This document shows positions 39,958-47,881 of a DNA stretch of 64,000 bases, piece after piece. The translations under genes were made by a program, and so were the position numbers. This DNA comes from Acinetobacter brisouioides. Its GTDB lineage: Bacteria > Pseudomonadota > Gammaproteobacteria > Pseudomonadales > Moraxellaceae. The stretch's first letter is position 1. Each line of letters begins with the position of its first letter. A model generated the notes under the pieces. The model was not told the origin of the DNA. It saw only the letters and a list, made by a program, of their open reading frames with translations, and did not search any database. The DNA is taken from assembly GCF_004331075.1 (NCBI RefSeq), contig NZ_SJNX01000005.1, positions 124,001-188,000 of the forward strand, read 5' to 3'.

Positions 39958-40890
39958 ATGACTTTAGTTTCAACAACATTAGCAACAGAAGGAACTTTAT
40001 ACTCAGTAGATTGGTTAAAAGTTGTGGTATATATCGACCATGATCAACACTCACTTAATGATGGTATTCGAGTTGATATTCGACGCTCAGAAGGTGGCTA
40101 CGATACAGAAGATCAAATGCAGTCATTTCGACCTATTTGGGTTAGAGGTAGCTACAGCAGCCAGCTAAAAATTAAATCATTATCTGAAAGTGCATTACAG
40201 ATCGAAGGCAATTTTTATAAATGGTTGTACGGTCAGAACGTCACAGGAAGCACAGATTTAGTTGGTTTGGTGTTTGATGTGGTAGTGGCTTTAGCAGCTC
40301 AACATACGACTGTAACGCCAACACAAGAGCAATTAGAAGCTATTAAACAGGGGCTTTTTAAAGTCAGTATAGTTGACATTAATAAGGCATTATTGTTCCA
40401 AGATAAGCAGGAAGCACTTAGGTATCTTGAGCGATTGAAGCACAATAGCAGCTATCCGTACCGTAAAAAAGATATTGAGAATAACGGCGTTTACTTTGGT
40501 AAAACCAGTAAAAGATGGCTACTCAAGTATTACCATAAAGGCACGGAAGTTATCGTCAATCGCAAGCATCAGAAACATATCACAGTGGAGTTACAAGCTT
40601 TAGCCGATTTAATGATTCGATGTGAGATGCGTTTGAAGTGGAGACAGTTAAGCGAATGGGATTTGCTGACTGGTGACAAATGGGATGCAGCAACAGTAAT
40701 TAAATTGATTGATGATGCTCACAAGAAATTACGATTGCCTGAACCAGTGGCTTTACCTGATATGCCTAGTCGGTATGTGAAGTTTCTATCATGTGTAGAA
40801 GCTGGCACTGTAGTGGATTGTTACAGCCCCAATACCATCAGCAAAATGAAAGCTGATTTGGTCAGGAAGTACGGCGTTCATTTGAATTAA
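39958..40890 (+). CDS. Phage/plasmid replication initiator, gene II/X (CRI) family
   Basis: 310 residues from ATG 39958; AAAAGGAG lies upstream, spaced somewhat far (13 nt). A TTG at 39913 in frame is less likely. The match to filamentous-phage gene II proteins rests on WLKVVVYIDHD near the N-terminus, RGSYSSQLKIKS, and IEGNFYKWLYGQNVTGSTDL, which parallels the KFLQGHNVFGSDDL-type core of inovirus gpII. Such proteins nick one strand to start rolling-circle replication. Its presence beside an integrase suggests an element that can excise and replicate as a circle, or hijack a helper filamentous phage. The catalytic tyrosine was not assigned. Confidence 0.75.
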   Translation: MTLVSTTLATEGTLYSVDWLKVVVYIDHDQHSLNDGIRVDIRRSEGGYDTEDQMQSFRPIWVRGSYSSQLKIKSLSESALQIEGNFYKWLYGQNVTGSTDLVGLVFDVVVALAAQHTTVTPTQEQLEAIKQGLFKVSIVDINKALLFQDKQEALRYLERLKHNSSYPYRKKDIENNGVYFGKTSKRWLLKYYHKGTEVIVNRKHQKHITVELQALADLMIRCEMRLKWRQLSEWDLLTGDKWDAATVIKLIDDAHKKLRLPEPVALPDMPSRYVKFLSCVEAGTVVDCYSPNTISKMKADLVRKYGVHLN

Positions 40891-40937
40891 TCGACATCGT
40901 AAAAACTAATAAACAATATTAAGGAGGATAAAACGCT

Positions 40938-41138
40938 ATGCAAAAATTACGACTAACACTTAAAGAAACCTGTCACCTACTGTCAGTTCAACGAGATAAG
41001 CTACACAAGATGGTTAGTGATGATCCAACATTTCCACGACCAATCAAGGAAGGTACAACCAGACAGGCAGCCGTTTACTTTGATCATAGGGAGTTAGTGG
41101 AGTGGTGGGAAGAGAAGAAACAAGCTCGGTATAGTTGA
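40938..41138 (+). CDS. AlpA-like helix-turn-helix DNA-binding protein
   Basis: 66 residues with a strong site AAGGAGG 11 nt before ATG. LRLTLKETCHLLSVQRDKLH reads as a MerR/AlpA-type winged helix start, then DDPTFPRPIKEG and AVYFDHRELVEWWEEKK, the classic AlpA/excisionase pattern (FPrP, then a W-containing end). Such proteins control integrase expression or act as excision factors in P4-like elements. It lies 47 bp after rep and is closed by a terminator. Confidence 0.85.
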   Translation: MQKLRLTLKETCHLLSVQRDKLHKMVSDDPTFPRPIKEGTTRQAAVYFDHRELVEWWEEKKQARYS

Positions 41139-41150
41139 TGTTTTATAGAG

Positions 41151-41182
41151 ACCAAGGTAGCGTAAGTTGCCTTGGTTTTTTT
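41151..41182 (+). terminator. Terminator after the AlpA-like gene
   Basis: ACCAAGG (41151-41157) pairs with CCTTGGT (41170-41176), loop about 12 nt, then TTTTTTT. It insulates the downstream HEPN gene, which needs its own promoter. Confidence 0.85.
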
Positions 41183-41196
41183 ATTTTACTTTTAAA

Positions 41197-41202
41197 TATA
41201 AT
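41197..41202 (+). promoter_or_regulatory. -10 box of the HEPN gene
   Basis: Perfect TATAAT 30 nt before the chosen start ATG 41232. A start at ATG 41205 would lie at the expected transcription start. The -35 is poor (TTGGTT with 19 bp spacing). Confidence 0.55.
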
Positions 41203-41231
41203 AGATGAAAATAGATTTAATTGGTGGGTAT

Positions 41232-42578
41232 ATGAATATTGATAATAAAAAGTTAGATGCTCTGCTTTCAAATGAATTTGAAATTGATTGTATAATGATT
41301 GAGCTTACACAGCAAACTGAGAGTAATCCTATCATATATAAGGGTGCTGGTTCATTAACTCAAAAGTCTGACGGTAACTTTTATGTAAAGCTTTACCATG
41401 CATTTAATGATATCTCTAAAGAGATTATGCCTACTTTTGGTAACAGTATATCAGGTAAAATAATTGGGAAAGATGCTTTTTTTAGTATGGAAGCGTTAGA
41501 TATTTCTGGGAATATTTGGACAGCAACAGATATTCAAGTGTCGAATAATTTTTCAATTCCAGCTACAGGAAAGGTTGTTAATAGTTATATAAAGAATTTG
41601 AAATGTGTAACTGATATAACAAGTACAATTGATCAAAAAGCTAGTTTCCTGTTTTTTGTTATTTCTGGAAATTTTAAAATTCCTTTGAACAAATGGGAAG
41701 ACACAATTGGTGGTGGAAAAGCACTAAATACATGCCAGTTCAGTATTGATGGTAAAAATATTGAAATAAAAGACAATAAAAATTGTTTGTTTATTAATAT
41801 TGAAGATCCGTTGGGAGAAATTGACTTTAGTTACCAAGAGAGATTCTTAGAAGCATTGAGTATCATAACTGGTAAATTATGTCCTGTATTACTTTCAATA
41901 TTACATAGCAACAATCATAAGATTTTAAATATTAATAGTATTCCTAACAGTTTATCTAATAAACCTCTCGTTTCTCTACTAAAGCATCAATCTCCATGGG
42001 ATTTACCAAATTTTCAAGATTTCTTATATAAGTATTTAATTTCATTTCATAAAGAGTATGACATATTCTTTGGGTATTGGCATAAGGTTAATCGAGCATG
42101 GCAAGGTAGTTTAGAAAATACAGCTCTTGCTCTTTGTGTAGCAATAGAAGGAGTAGTAAAAAATTATTATAAAGAATTTGGTTTACCAGATGATGAAATC
42201 ATTCTTCAAGCAAAAGAAGCCAGAGATTTGATTAAAAAACTTGATTTAAAAGAACGAATAAAAAATAGGATTATGTCAACTCTTGGGCAAATTAATTCAT
42301 CTAACACAAAAAATGCATTATATGAGCTTTTCAAATTAGGAAAAATTGATAAAGAGTTGATAGAGGCTTGGGTTTCCCTACGGAATAAGGCAGCTCATGC
42401 AGATAACTTAAACGATGATATGCTAGAAATTCAAAAATATTTAGATGATTTCTATAAAGTCCAAAACCTTTTTAATTTATTACTGTTATTAAAAATTGGC
42501 TATAGTGGTAAGTATCAAGATTTAGCCAAATTAGGTTGGGAAGAATCAACAATGGTTTTAGAGTTGGAAAATAAGTAG
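41232..42578 (+). CDS. Large HEPN-domain protein, ApeA-like candidate defence RNase
   Basis: 448 residues from ATG 41232, which follows GGTGGG; ATG 41205 (457 residues) sits on the promoter. The C-terminal region has the exact HEPN RNase motif R-N-x3-H: SLRNKAAHAD, Arg384 and His389 (DNA 42381-42398), in an all-helical stretch. The N-terminal ~270 residues are beta-rich and match nothing I can name firmly, though the size and order (long beta-rich N-terminal part, C-terminal HEPN) resemble ApeA-type single-gene antiphage proteins. The DNA is strongly A/T-rich versus the flanks, suggesting foreign origin. It has its own promoter and is last in the element. Defence activity is inferred from architecture and location, not shown. 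Confidence 0.7.
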   Translation: MNIDNKKLDALLSNEFEIDCIMIELTQQTESNPIIYKGAGSLTQKSDGNFYVKLYHAFNDISKEIMPTFGNSISGKIIGKDAFFSMEALDISGNIWTATDIQVSNNFSIPATGKVVNSYIKNLKCVTDITSTIDQKASFLFFVISGNFKIPLNKWEDTIGGGKALNTCQFSIDGKNIEIKDNKNCLFINIEDPLGEIDFSYQERFLEALSIITGKLCPVLLSILHSNNHKILNINSIPNSLSNKPLVSLLKHQSPWDLPNFQDFLYKYLISFHKEYDIFFGYWHKVNRAWQGSLENTALALCVAIEGVVKNYYKEFGLPDDEIILQAKEARDLIKKLDLKERIKNRIMSTLGQINSSNTKNALYELFKLGKIDKELIEAWVSLRNKAAHADNLNDDMLEIQKYLDDFYKVQNLFNLLLLLKIGYSGKYQDLAKLGWEESTMVLELENK

Positions 42579-42604
42579 ATTGAGTGAATAGGCAATATAG
42601 GATC

Positions 42605-42624
42605 TGTATGGTATTTTGTATGGT
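42605..42624. repeat. Right arm-type repeats
   Basis: TGTATGGT at 42605 and 42617, 12 bp apart, same orientation and spacing as the left pair at 38194/38206. They lie 62 bp inside the right att repeat. Confidence 0.55.
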
Positions 42625-42686
42625 AGATTTTTTAAATAAAAATAAATTGATTTATTTCAATAATTTGAAATTTCAATTCAATTGAC

Positions 42687-42735
42687 GCCATCCCATATAC
42701 TTAAATTTATATGCCGTAATATGACGATGTATAAG
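42687..42735 (+). repeat. Right att-like direct repeat (attR)
   Basis: GCCATCCCATATACTTAAAT and onward, matching attL with a 4 nt gap and scattered changes (ATGACGATGTATAAGT against ATGACGTTATATAAGT). Confidence 0.6.
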
Positions 42736-42740
42736 TTAGA

Positions 42741-42775
42741 AAGGCTTAAATCTAAAGGGTTTAAGCCTTTTTTTT
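42741..42775 (+). terminator. Displaced ssrA-type terminator
   Basis: Perfect 10 bp stem AAGGCTTAAA / TTTAAGCCTT, then TTTTTTTT. Same relative position after att as the terminator at 38115-38147. Confidence 0.8.
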
Positions 42776-42819
42776 GCCTGCGTATAACTGAATATAACTT
42801 TATATAATGTACATCGCCG

Positions 42820-42847
42820 TGTATCCCAGCGTGTATCTGTAAGTTTT
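42820..42847. repeat. Relic arm-type repeats outside the element
   Basis: TGTATCCC at 42820 and TGTATCTG at 42832, again 12 bp apart, embedded in TGTATCCCAGCGTGTATC and followed by TAAGTT; the left arm reads TGTATGGTAGCGTGTATG followed by GAGTT. No integrase gene follows. Confidence 0.45.
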
Positions 42848-42878
42848 CAGCTTATAAATTTCTATTTCTAAAGAATCT

Positions 42879-43490
42879 TTATTTCGCAGGACTTCCCCAT
42901 TGATTGCGCTCAGGTTTGGTTTCACTTACCATCCAGATAAACAGTGGAATCAAACCAATAATGGTAAAAGCGATCAACATCCACCAGCCAGAACGGTGAA
43001 CATCGTGCAAACGGCGCACCCCAACGGCAAGCGCTGGCAAAAAGAAAAATAAGTTTAAAAGTCCTGTAAAAATATTCACTTGGCCTTCACTAAGCCCAAT
43101 ACTCGCCAAAATCAGAGCTAAAATAAAACCCGATAAAATCTGGAACAGATAAAAATACCAATATTCCTTACGTCGAGCACGACCTGAAAAATTGGTATAA
43201 TTTTTTAGACATTTCATTGCCCAATCAAAAAAACCATAATTTTGTTCTTCTTGTAACTGTGCATTACTTTCCTGAAATACAGGTGGCTGTTGAAATGGCG
43301 TTCCAAGGGCTGCCAAATAAACACCGACTGCCTGACCAAGTTCATTGACCAAAAAATCAACCTGCTGCCCACGAATAGGGGCAATCTGTTCTTTCCATTC
43401 TGCACCAATAAAACTGTAGCGTTTGTTATCCTCACCGTTAATTATGCCTTCATTATATTGAATGCTAAAATCTAGCAACGTACCCTTCAT
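42879..43490 (-). CDS. DUF805 membrane protein with an N-terminal cold-shock-like segment
   Basis: 203 residues. The first ~60 residues (GTLLDFSIQYNEGIINGEDNKR region, then APIRGQQVDF) look like a small beta-barrel of cold-shock/OB type, as in other CSD-DUF805 fusions. Residues ~85-200 form a DUF805 domain: NYTNFSGRARRKEYWYF, three to four helices, VGVRRLHDVHRSGWWMLI. Its function is unknown. It lies immediately right of the element and is likely an original neighbour of ssrA. Confidence 0.85.
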   Translation of the reverse strand: MKGTLLDFSIQYNEGIINGEDNKRYSFIGAEWKEQIAPIRGQQVDFLVNELGQAVGVYLAALGTPFQQPPVFQESNAQLQEEQNYGFFDWAMKCLKNYTNFSGRARRKEYWYFYLFQILSGFILALILASIGLSEGQVNIFTGLLNLFFFLPALAVGVRRLHDVHRSGWWMLIAFTIIGLIPLFIWMVSETKPERNQWGSPAK

Positions 43491-43977
43491 ATTTATGCTC
43501 TCTGTCTATTCAAATAGTTATAGTTAGTTAAGTGAGTATGTACACAAACAAATATATAAAATATATAGTTTTTCTATCCAATCCATTTAAAACAGTATGT
43601 TACAAGATTGTCAGCCTTTTTCTTTTTGGTTGGGTTTGAATGTTCTCTGATCACAAACGAATTTCATCAATTTACTGTATCAATGTATGACTTTTCAACC
43701 AATCACGCAGCAAACGTAAAAATATTCGATTTTATATAAATCAGTTTAGACAATGCTTATCAGCTTTTAGAATAATGATAAAGTTAGAAAAATATCTCAT
43801 ATAAAACAAATAAATAATCTTAAAATATTGTTTATCTATGGTAAAAAATCAGCATTTAAAATTACTATTTTTTTCAAATTTTTCTTTTTTTGTTTGCATT
43901 AGGTTACATTTTCTTGATTAAAAGTTCTTAGAAATTTGCTTTAATTATCGCCAACGTTTTCTAGATGGTCATCTGCT
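43491..43977. other. Intergenic, A+T-rich, no feature seen
   Basis: 487 bp upstream of both flanking genes. No coding frame, hairpin or recognisable operator stood out; it probably holds promoters for the DUF805 gene and the 72 aa gene. Confidence 0.5.
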
Positions 43978-44196
43978 ATGAAAAAAATTTTCCCGAAAAC
44001 CCAAGATACTTTTTTGAAAATAGGCTTGGTCAGTATGATTGTCTTAAACATCAGTACAGTTTTATTTTTAAAAGATCACTATGAACACAGCTTTATCGCT
44101 TTTTTAGTTCTAATGATTTTTCCATTTCTCTATATGAAATGTGTGACTACAATTGCCAACAAAATTTATGAAAGCGATCCCCTTGGATCATTTTAA
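43978..44196 (+). CDS. Small two-helix membrane protein, 72 aa
   Basis: 72 residues. Two hydrophobic segments (about 16-30 and 38-53: VSMIVLNISTVLFL and FIAFLVLMIFPFL) with short polar ends. No known family and a weak ribosome site. Isolated between A/T-rich gaps. It could be real or a chance frame. Confidence 0.4.
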   Translation: MKKIFPKTQDTFLKIGLVSMIVLNISTVLFLKDHYEHSFIAFLVLMIFPFLYMKCVTTIANKIYESDPLGSF

Positions 44197-44279
44197 CTTT
44201 CATCAGGATGTTGACCTATGAGAGAACTATCCACTTATAGATCAACATTTTCCAACTATAAGACAGCTAAAAATCAGCT

Positions 44280-44520
44280 TTAACCCAACCAATTGCAACT
44301 AACTAAATGCTCCCCAACCAAAGCCATGGAAAAAATTGCCGCCTCAAATGACTCAAATAAGGTCAATGCCACTGCCTGACTGGCTGGGACAGTTTTTAAA
44401 CCATAACCAAACCGCAAATAACCCAGAAACATTGGAATCAGGGTCATATCCGCCGTATGAATACGACCAGCTTGTATCAACGTCAGATAGAATGCTTGAT
44501 TGTATAGTTCATAAATTTAT
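44280..44520 (-). pseudogene. Fragment of an EamA/DMT-family transporter
   Basis: The minus-strand frame reads GYLRFGYGLKTVPASQAV then LTLFESFEAAIFSMALVGEH, the signature region of EamA transporters (loop, PAS, helix with E, helix with GE). It stops after NWLG, before the last helix, and has no upstream domain. A decayed remnant of a transporter gene, open back to a TAA near 44520. Confidence 0.65.
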
Positions 44521-44812
44521 TTAAGCACTATGCCGTTATTCTCAGGTAAAGAAGAATTGCTTTGGTATTTCTTTCTCTCATCGCATGAAGCAAACACTAT
44601 TATTTTATTTTTCAATAAAATATAAATTATTGATATTTTAAAAACTCGAACCCAAAGTTTTTTGTCTAAAAAATACCCAAAATAGATCAAAAAATAGGAT
44701 AGTGTGTCATACAAATAGAGTTTTCTTCATTGAAAGAGACTTTTATAATCGCGCCACTTGAGTGTTTTTTAACACCTCGTCTCACATGAATTCAGCGCAA
44801 AAAATTCATGCC
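44521..44812. other. Intergenic between transporter fragment and mutarotase
   Basis: A+T-rich, no gene. It may contain more eroded transporter sequence, but no recognisable stretch was found. Confidence 0.4.
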
Positions 44813-44838
44813 AAAGCTCACTTTTACCGGTGAGCTTT
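44813..44838 (-). terminator. Terminator of the mutarotase gene
   Basis: AAAGCTCAC / GTGAGCTTT, 9 bp perfect, loop TTTTACCG. Confidence 0.75.
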
Positions 44839-44845
44839 TCTCTAT

Positions 44846-45715
44846 TTATAGATCTGTAATTTTTAGCTGGTAATGCACTTCTGAACCTGCTGCCAACCGT
44901 ACGGTTTCACTGGCAATCTGCCCACATTCTACGCAGACAAAATGCTGCCAATCTCCCTCGGCAATATCACCCAGGCGTTCAGCTTTGTCTTGCCACGGAT
45001 TCCAGATCACCACACTGGCACAGCTGGGTGCCGCAATCTGAATTGGTTCAGCATGTGCTTGTACAATTTGATAATAACCTGATGCTTTCGGGTAAATCCG
45101 ATCCATTTCCTGTTGAAAAGTCACCGCATCTGTTTCCAAAAAGTGGTGATTATTTTGTAATTGATCTATAAATTCAGCATTTTGCAAACCATGAATTTCA
45201 GTCTGCCGAATCTGATTGATCTGAAAATAACTATGCCATGCAAAACTAAACTCAAAGGCTTGCGACCCGATATTTTCAACGTGCAAGTCCAGATTTAAAG
45301 ATCTTCCGCAGGAAATTCGCAATTTCAAACGAAAGGCATGCGACCAAATTTTCCGAGTTTCAGGTGAGTCCTGTAAAATAAAATCAACATGATGAATGGC
45401 TTGAGCTTCGTCATAACTCACGTTTTGCAATTCCCAAATCTGGTTACGTGCAAAACCGTGCGCAGGCTGTAGTCCTTGCGGATGCGCGCCAAACCATGGG
45501 AAACATAGCGGAATTCCGCCACGCAACGCTTTACCCAACTGCCCTGTATTGACTTGGGACAACCACAGTAATGGTGTAGCCCGATGTTTAGGCTGATACT
45601 GCAAAATTTGCGCTCCCTGCAAGGCAATGCAAGCACTACAGGATGGGCTGTCAATTTCGAGAATATCTAAATCAGTGAGCTGCTGATTCAACTCAAGTTT
45701 TTTTATTGTATGCAT
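44846..45715 (-). CDS. yeaD: D-hexose-6-phosphate mutarotase (aldose-1-epimerase family, YeaD-like)
   Basis: 289 residues. The galactose-mutarotase beta-sandwich fold shows as LRGGIPLCFPWFGAHP (about 64-79), PAHGFARNQIWEL with the conserved HGFAR, SFAWHSYFQI and a C-terminal VIWNPWQDKAERLGD. These match the YeaD group acting on phosphorylated hexoses rather than GalM. The start region faces that of glpK, with only short shared promoter space. Confidence 0.88.
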   Translation of the reverse strand: MHTIKKLELNQQLTDLDILEIDSPSCSACIALQGAQILQYQPKHRATPLLWLSQVNTGQLGKALRGGIPLCFPWFGAHPQGLQPAHGFARNQIWELQNVSYDEAQAIHHVDFILQDSPETRKIWSHAFRLKLRISCGRSLNLDLHVENIGSQAFEFSFAWHSYFQINQIRQTEIHGLQNAEFIDQLQNNHHFLETDAVTFQQEMDRIYPKASGYYQIVQAHAEPIQIAAPSCASVVIWNPWQDKAERLGDIAEGDWQHFVCVECGQIASETVRLAAGSEVHYQLKITDL

Positions 45716-45849
45716 CTTCTAGCAATTGGTTTGAAAGCGATTTTGAGCTTAATCGATCTGTCTCGATTTGCAAACATCAAGTCCATATCTTTCCCTGTAC
45801 GATTGGGCTAGTATTTTTGTTATCCTCATACGGTACGATGGTTTTGTTA

Positions 45850-47337
45850 ATGAGCTACTTACTTGCACTCGATCAGGGAACAACCTCAAGTCGTGCGATT
45901 ATTTTTGATGAACTCGGGCAAATTCATGCCATCGCACAACGTGAAATTTCCATTCAGACCCCACACTCAGGTTGGGTCGAACAAAATGCCAATGAAATCT
46001 GGTCAACTCAAATTGCCGTGGTACAACAGGCTTTGGCTTCGGCACGGATTCTTGCCAAAGATATTCGAGCGCTAGGCGTAACCAATCAGCGTGAAACTAC
46101 CGTAGTTTGGGACAAACGTACAGGTAAACCACTCGCACCCGCGCTGGTTTGGCAAGACCGTCGTGCTGCCGCGTGGTGTAACCAATTAATTCAACAACAG
46201 TTACTCGAAAAAATCCATCAAAAGACTGGGCTTCGGATTGACCCGTATTTTAGTGCAGGAAAACTGGTGTGGTTACTGGAAAATGTCGATGGTTTACGCC
46301 AACTGGCAGAGCAAGGACATGTTGCTTTTGGCACCATTGACAGTTGGCTGGTGTGGAATCTGACCCAAGGCGCAGAACATGTCATTGAAGCGACCAACGC
46401 TTCACGTACCATGCTCATGAACTTGAGCCTGCAAACATGGGATGAAGAACTGCTCGAACTGTTTGACATTCCTGTCAGTGTTTTGCCGAAAATTATCCAA
46501 TCCGATGCTTATATTGCAAATACCGCACAAGGTTTACTCGGTAGCAATATTCCGATTGCAGGGATTTTAGGAGATCAGCAGGCGGCTCTGTTTGGACAGT
46601 CCTGTTTTGAAGCAGGCATGGCCAAAAACACCTATGGCACAGGCTGCTTTATGCTGTTCAATACAGGTGACAAATTGCAGTACAGCCACAACCAACTACT
46701 CACTACACTGGCATGGAACTGCCACAATCACACCGACTATGCACTCGAAGGCAGCGTGTTTATGGCAGGTGCAATTGTACAATGGCTGCGCGATGGCCTA
46801 GGCATTATTAAAAGTAGTCAAGAGATAGAAAAACTGGCGTGTCAGGTCACAGATACTGATGGCGTGGTACTGGTGCCTGCCTTTACAGGTCTGGGTGCGC
46901 CGTATTGGGATAGCGATGCACGTGCCCTGCTCTGTGGCATGTCGCGCGGCACCACCAAAGCCCATATTGCTCGTGCAGCACTCGAAGCGATTGCCTTTCA
47001 AGTTGCCGATGTCCTCACAGCAATGCAATCTGATTTGTCCCAACCTTTAAAAGAATTACGGGTTGATGGCGGTGCCTGTCAAAACGACATGCTGATGCAA
47101 TTTCAGGCAGATATTTTAAATGTCCCCGTCATGCGTCCAAAAATGCGCGAAGCCACTGCATGGGGCGCTGCTGCAATGGCAGGCATGAAAATTGGCGTGT
47201 TTTCCCATGTCGGGGAAATTGCTCAGTCGTGGCAACTCGATCGTTGCTTTGAGCCAAAAATCTCAGTAGATCAACGCCAAAGCCAACTACAACAATGGCA
47301 TCGAGCCTTGCAACGCGCGCGTTCAAATTTAAATTAG
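45850..47337 (+). CDS. glpK: Glycerol kinase GlpK
   Basis: I start at ATG 45850 (495 residues, MSYLLALDQGTTSSRAIIFD), the family's usual N-terminus; the open frame back to 45706 overlaps the divergent mutarotase and adds unconserved residues, and ATG 45838 is an alternative. A FGGY kinase, it phosphorylates glycerol to glycerol-3-phosphate. Signatures: DQGTTSSR, GVTNQRETTVVWD, TYGTGCFML and RVDGGACQNDMLMQF-like LRVDGGACQND. glpF and glpD are not adjacent. Confidence 0.95.
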   Translation: MSYLLALDQGTTSSRAIIFDELGQIHAIAQREISIQTPHSGWVEQNANEIWSTQIAVVQQALASARILAKDIRALGVTNQRETTVVWDKRTGKPLAPALVWQDRRAAAWCNQLIQQQLLEKIHQKTGLRIDPYFSAGKLVWLLENVDGLRQLAEQGHVAFGTIDSWLVWNLTQGAEHVIEATNASRTMLMNLSLQTWDEELLELFDIPVSVLPKIIQSDAYIANTAQGLLGSNIPIAGILGDQQAALFGQSCFEAGMAKNTYGTGCFMLFNTGDKLQYSHNQLLTTLAWNCHNHTDYALEGSVFMAGAIVQWLRDGLGIIKSSQEIEKLACQVTDTDGVVLVPAFTGLGAPYWDSDARALLCGMSRGTTKAHIARAALEAIAFQVADVLTAMQSDLSQPLKELRVDGGACQNDMLMQFQADILNVPVMRPKMREATAWGAAAMAGMKIGVFSHVGEIAQSWQLDRCFEPKISVDQRQSQLQQWHRALQRARSNLN

Positions 47338-47827
47338 CCTGAGTTCGATATAAAATATGTAGAAAAAATCAGATATGCAGAAATGCCAGTTACATATTTA
47401 AAGTCAAGATTCAGTTTTTAAAATATTGTTTTTCAATATATTAAATAGATCATGATCTCTGATCGAGTTTGCAATAAACGTCATCAAACTCTATTTTGAA
47501 GATGTAAATGGATTGCCTTGTGCAGCGATGCTGCTCACCCTGAAAGCCTTGCGATGCAGTGCTTCTCAGGTCGAACATGAACGAGGTTGAAATATATTTC
47601 AATCGAAATGCAAGGTTCGGTGAGTTAATCCTGAAATATGGTTCAAAATGGTAAGACTCTCTTATAATAATTCATTTATTTTTAAAATCTTAAATAAAAG
47701 CTTCTAGCGAACTCACATTAAATAAAATAATAAACTAAATTATTGCGAAAACCCTGCTTTTAAAATTTTTTGCAGCAAGCCATTGCAAATGATCTTTCCA
47801 CGAATTACAGAACATTTAAGATTAAAA
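47338..47827. other. Intergenic with a structured, repeat-like GC-richer core
   Basis: About 490 bp after glpK. Most is A/T-rich; 47515-47640 is distinctly less A/T-rich and folds (separate entry). No protein gene with a credible start was accepted. Confidence 0.5.
47534..47624. repeat. Structured intergenic element, possible ncRNA or dispersed repeat
   Basis: Nested arms CTCACC (47534-47539) / GGTGAG (47619-47624) and CCTTGC (47547-47552) / GCAAGG (47610-47615). They enclose a perfect 16 bp palindrome TTGAAATATATTTCAA (47587-47602). GCAGC-GAT-GCTGC precedes it at 47522-47534. Confidence 0.4.
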
Positions 47828-47859
47828 AATGCCAGTCAATTTATTCACTGACTGGCATT
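47828..47859 (-). terminator. Terminator of emrB-like gene
   Basis: AATGCCAGTCA / TGACTGGCATT perfect 11 bp, loop ATTTATTCAC, with an A-run on the left (U-run on the minus transcript). Confidence 0.9.
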
Positions 47860-47881
47860 ACGTCCTCTAACTTGGTTTTTA

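Larger units (their letters stand above)
38056..42692 (+). mobile_element. 4.6 kb integrative element at ssrA (integrase, inovirus-type Rep, AlpA-like, HEPN protein)
   Basis: Boundaries come from an imperfect direct repeat: CGCCATC-(TC)CA-ATACTTAAATTT at the tmRNA end and again at 42686. Between them all four genes point the same way: P4-type integrase, phage II/X-family replication initiator, AlpA-like DNA-binding protein, HEPN protein. Outside are ordinary chromosomal genes. Base composition of the last gene is visibly more A/T-rich than the flanks. The combination suggests an inovirus-derived satellite or cryptic rolling-circle element; coat, Zot and secretin genes are absent. Completeness of the right end is uncertain because the right repeat is diverged. 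Confidence 0.8.

Noticed and set aside
38056..42692. Integrative conjugative element or full prophage
   Set aside because: No relaxase, type IV secretion, coat, portal or packaging genes in 4.6 kb.
45706..45849. N-terminal extension of glpK
   Set aside because: Overlaps the divergent mutarotase start and is not part of conserved glycerol kinases.
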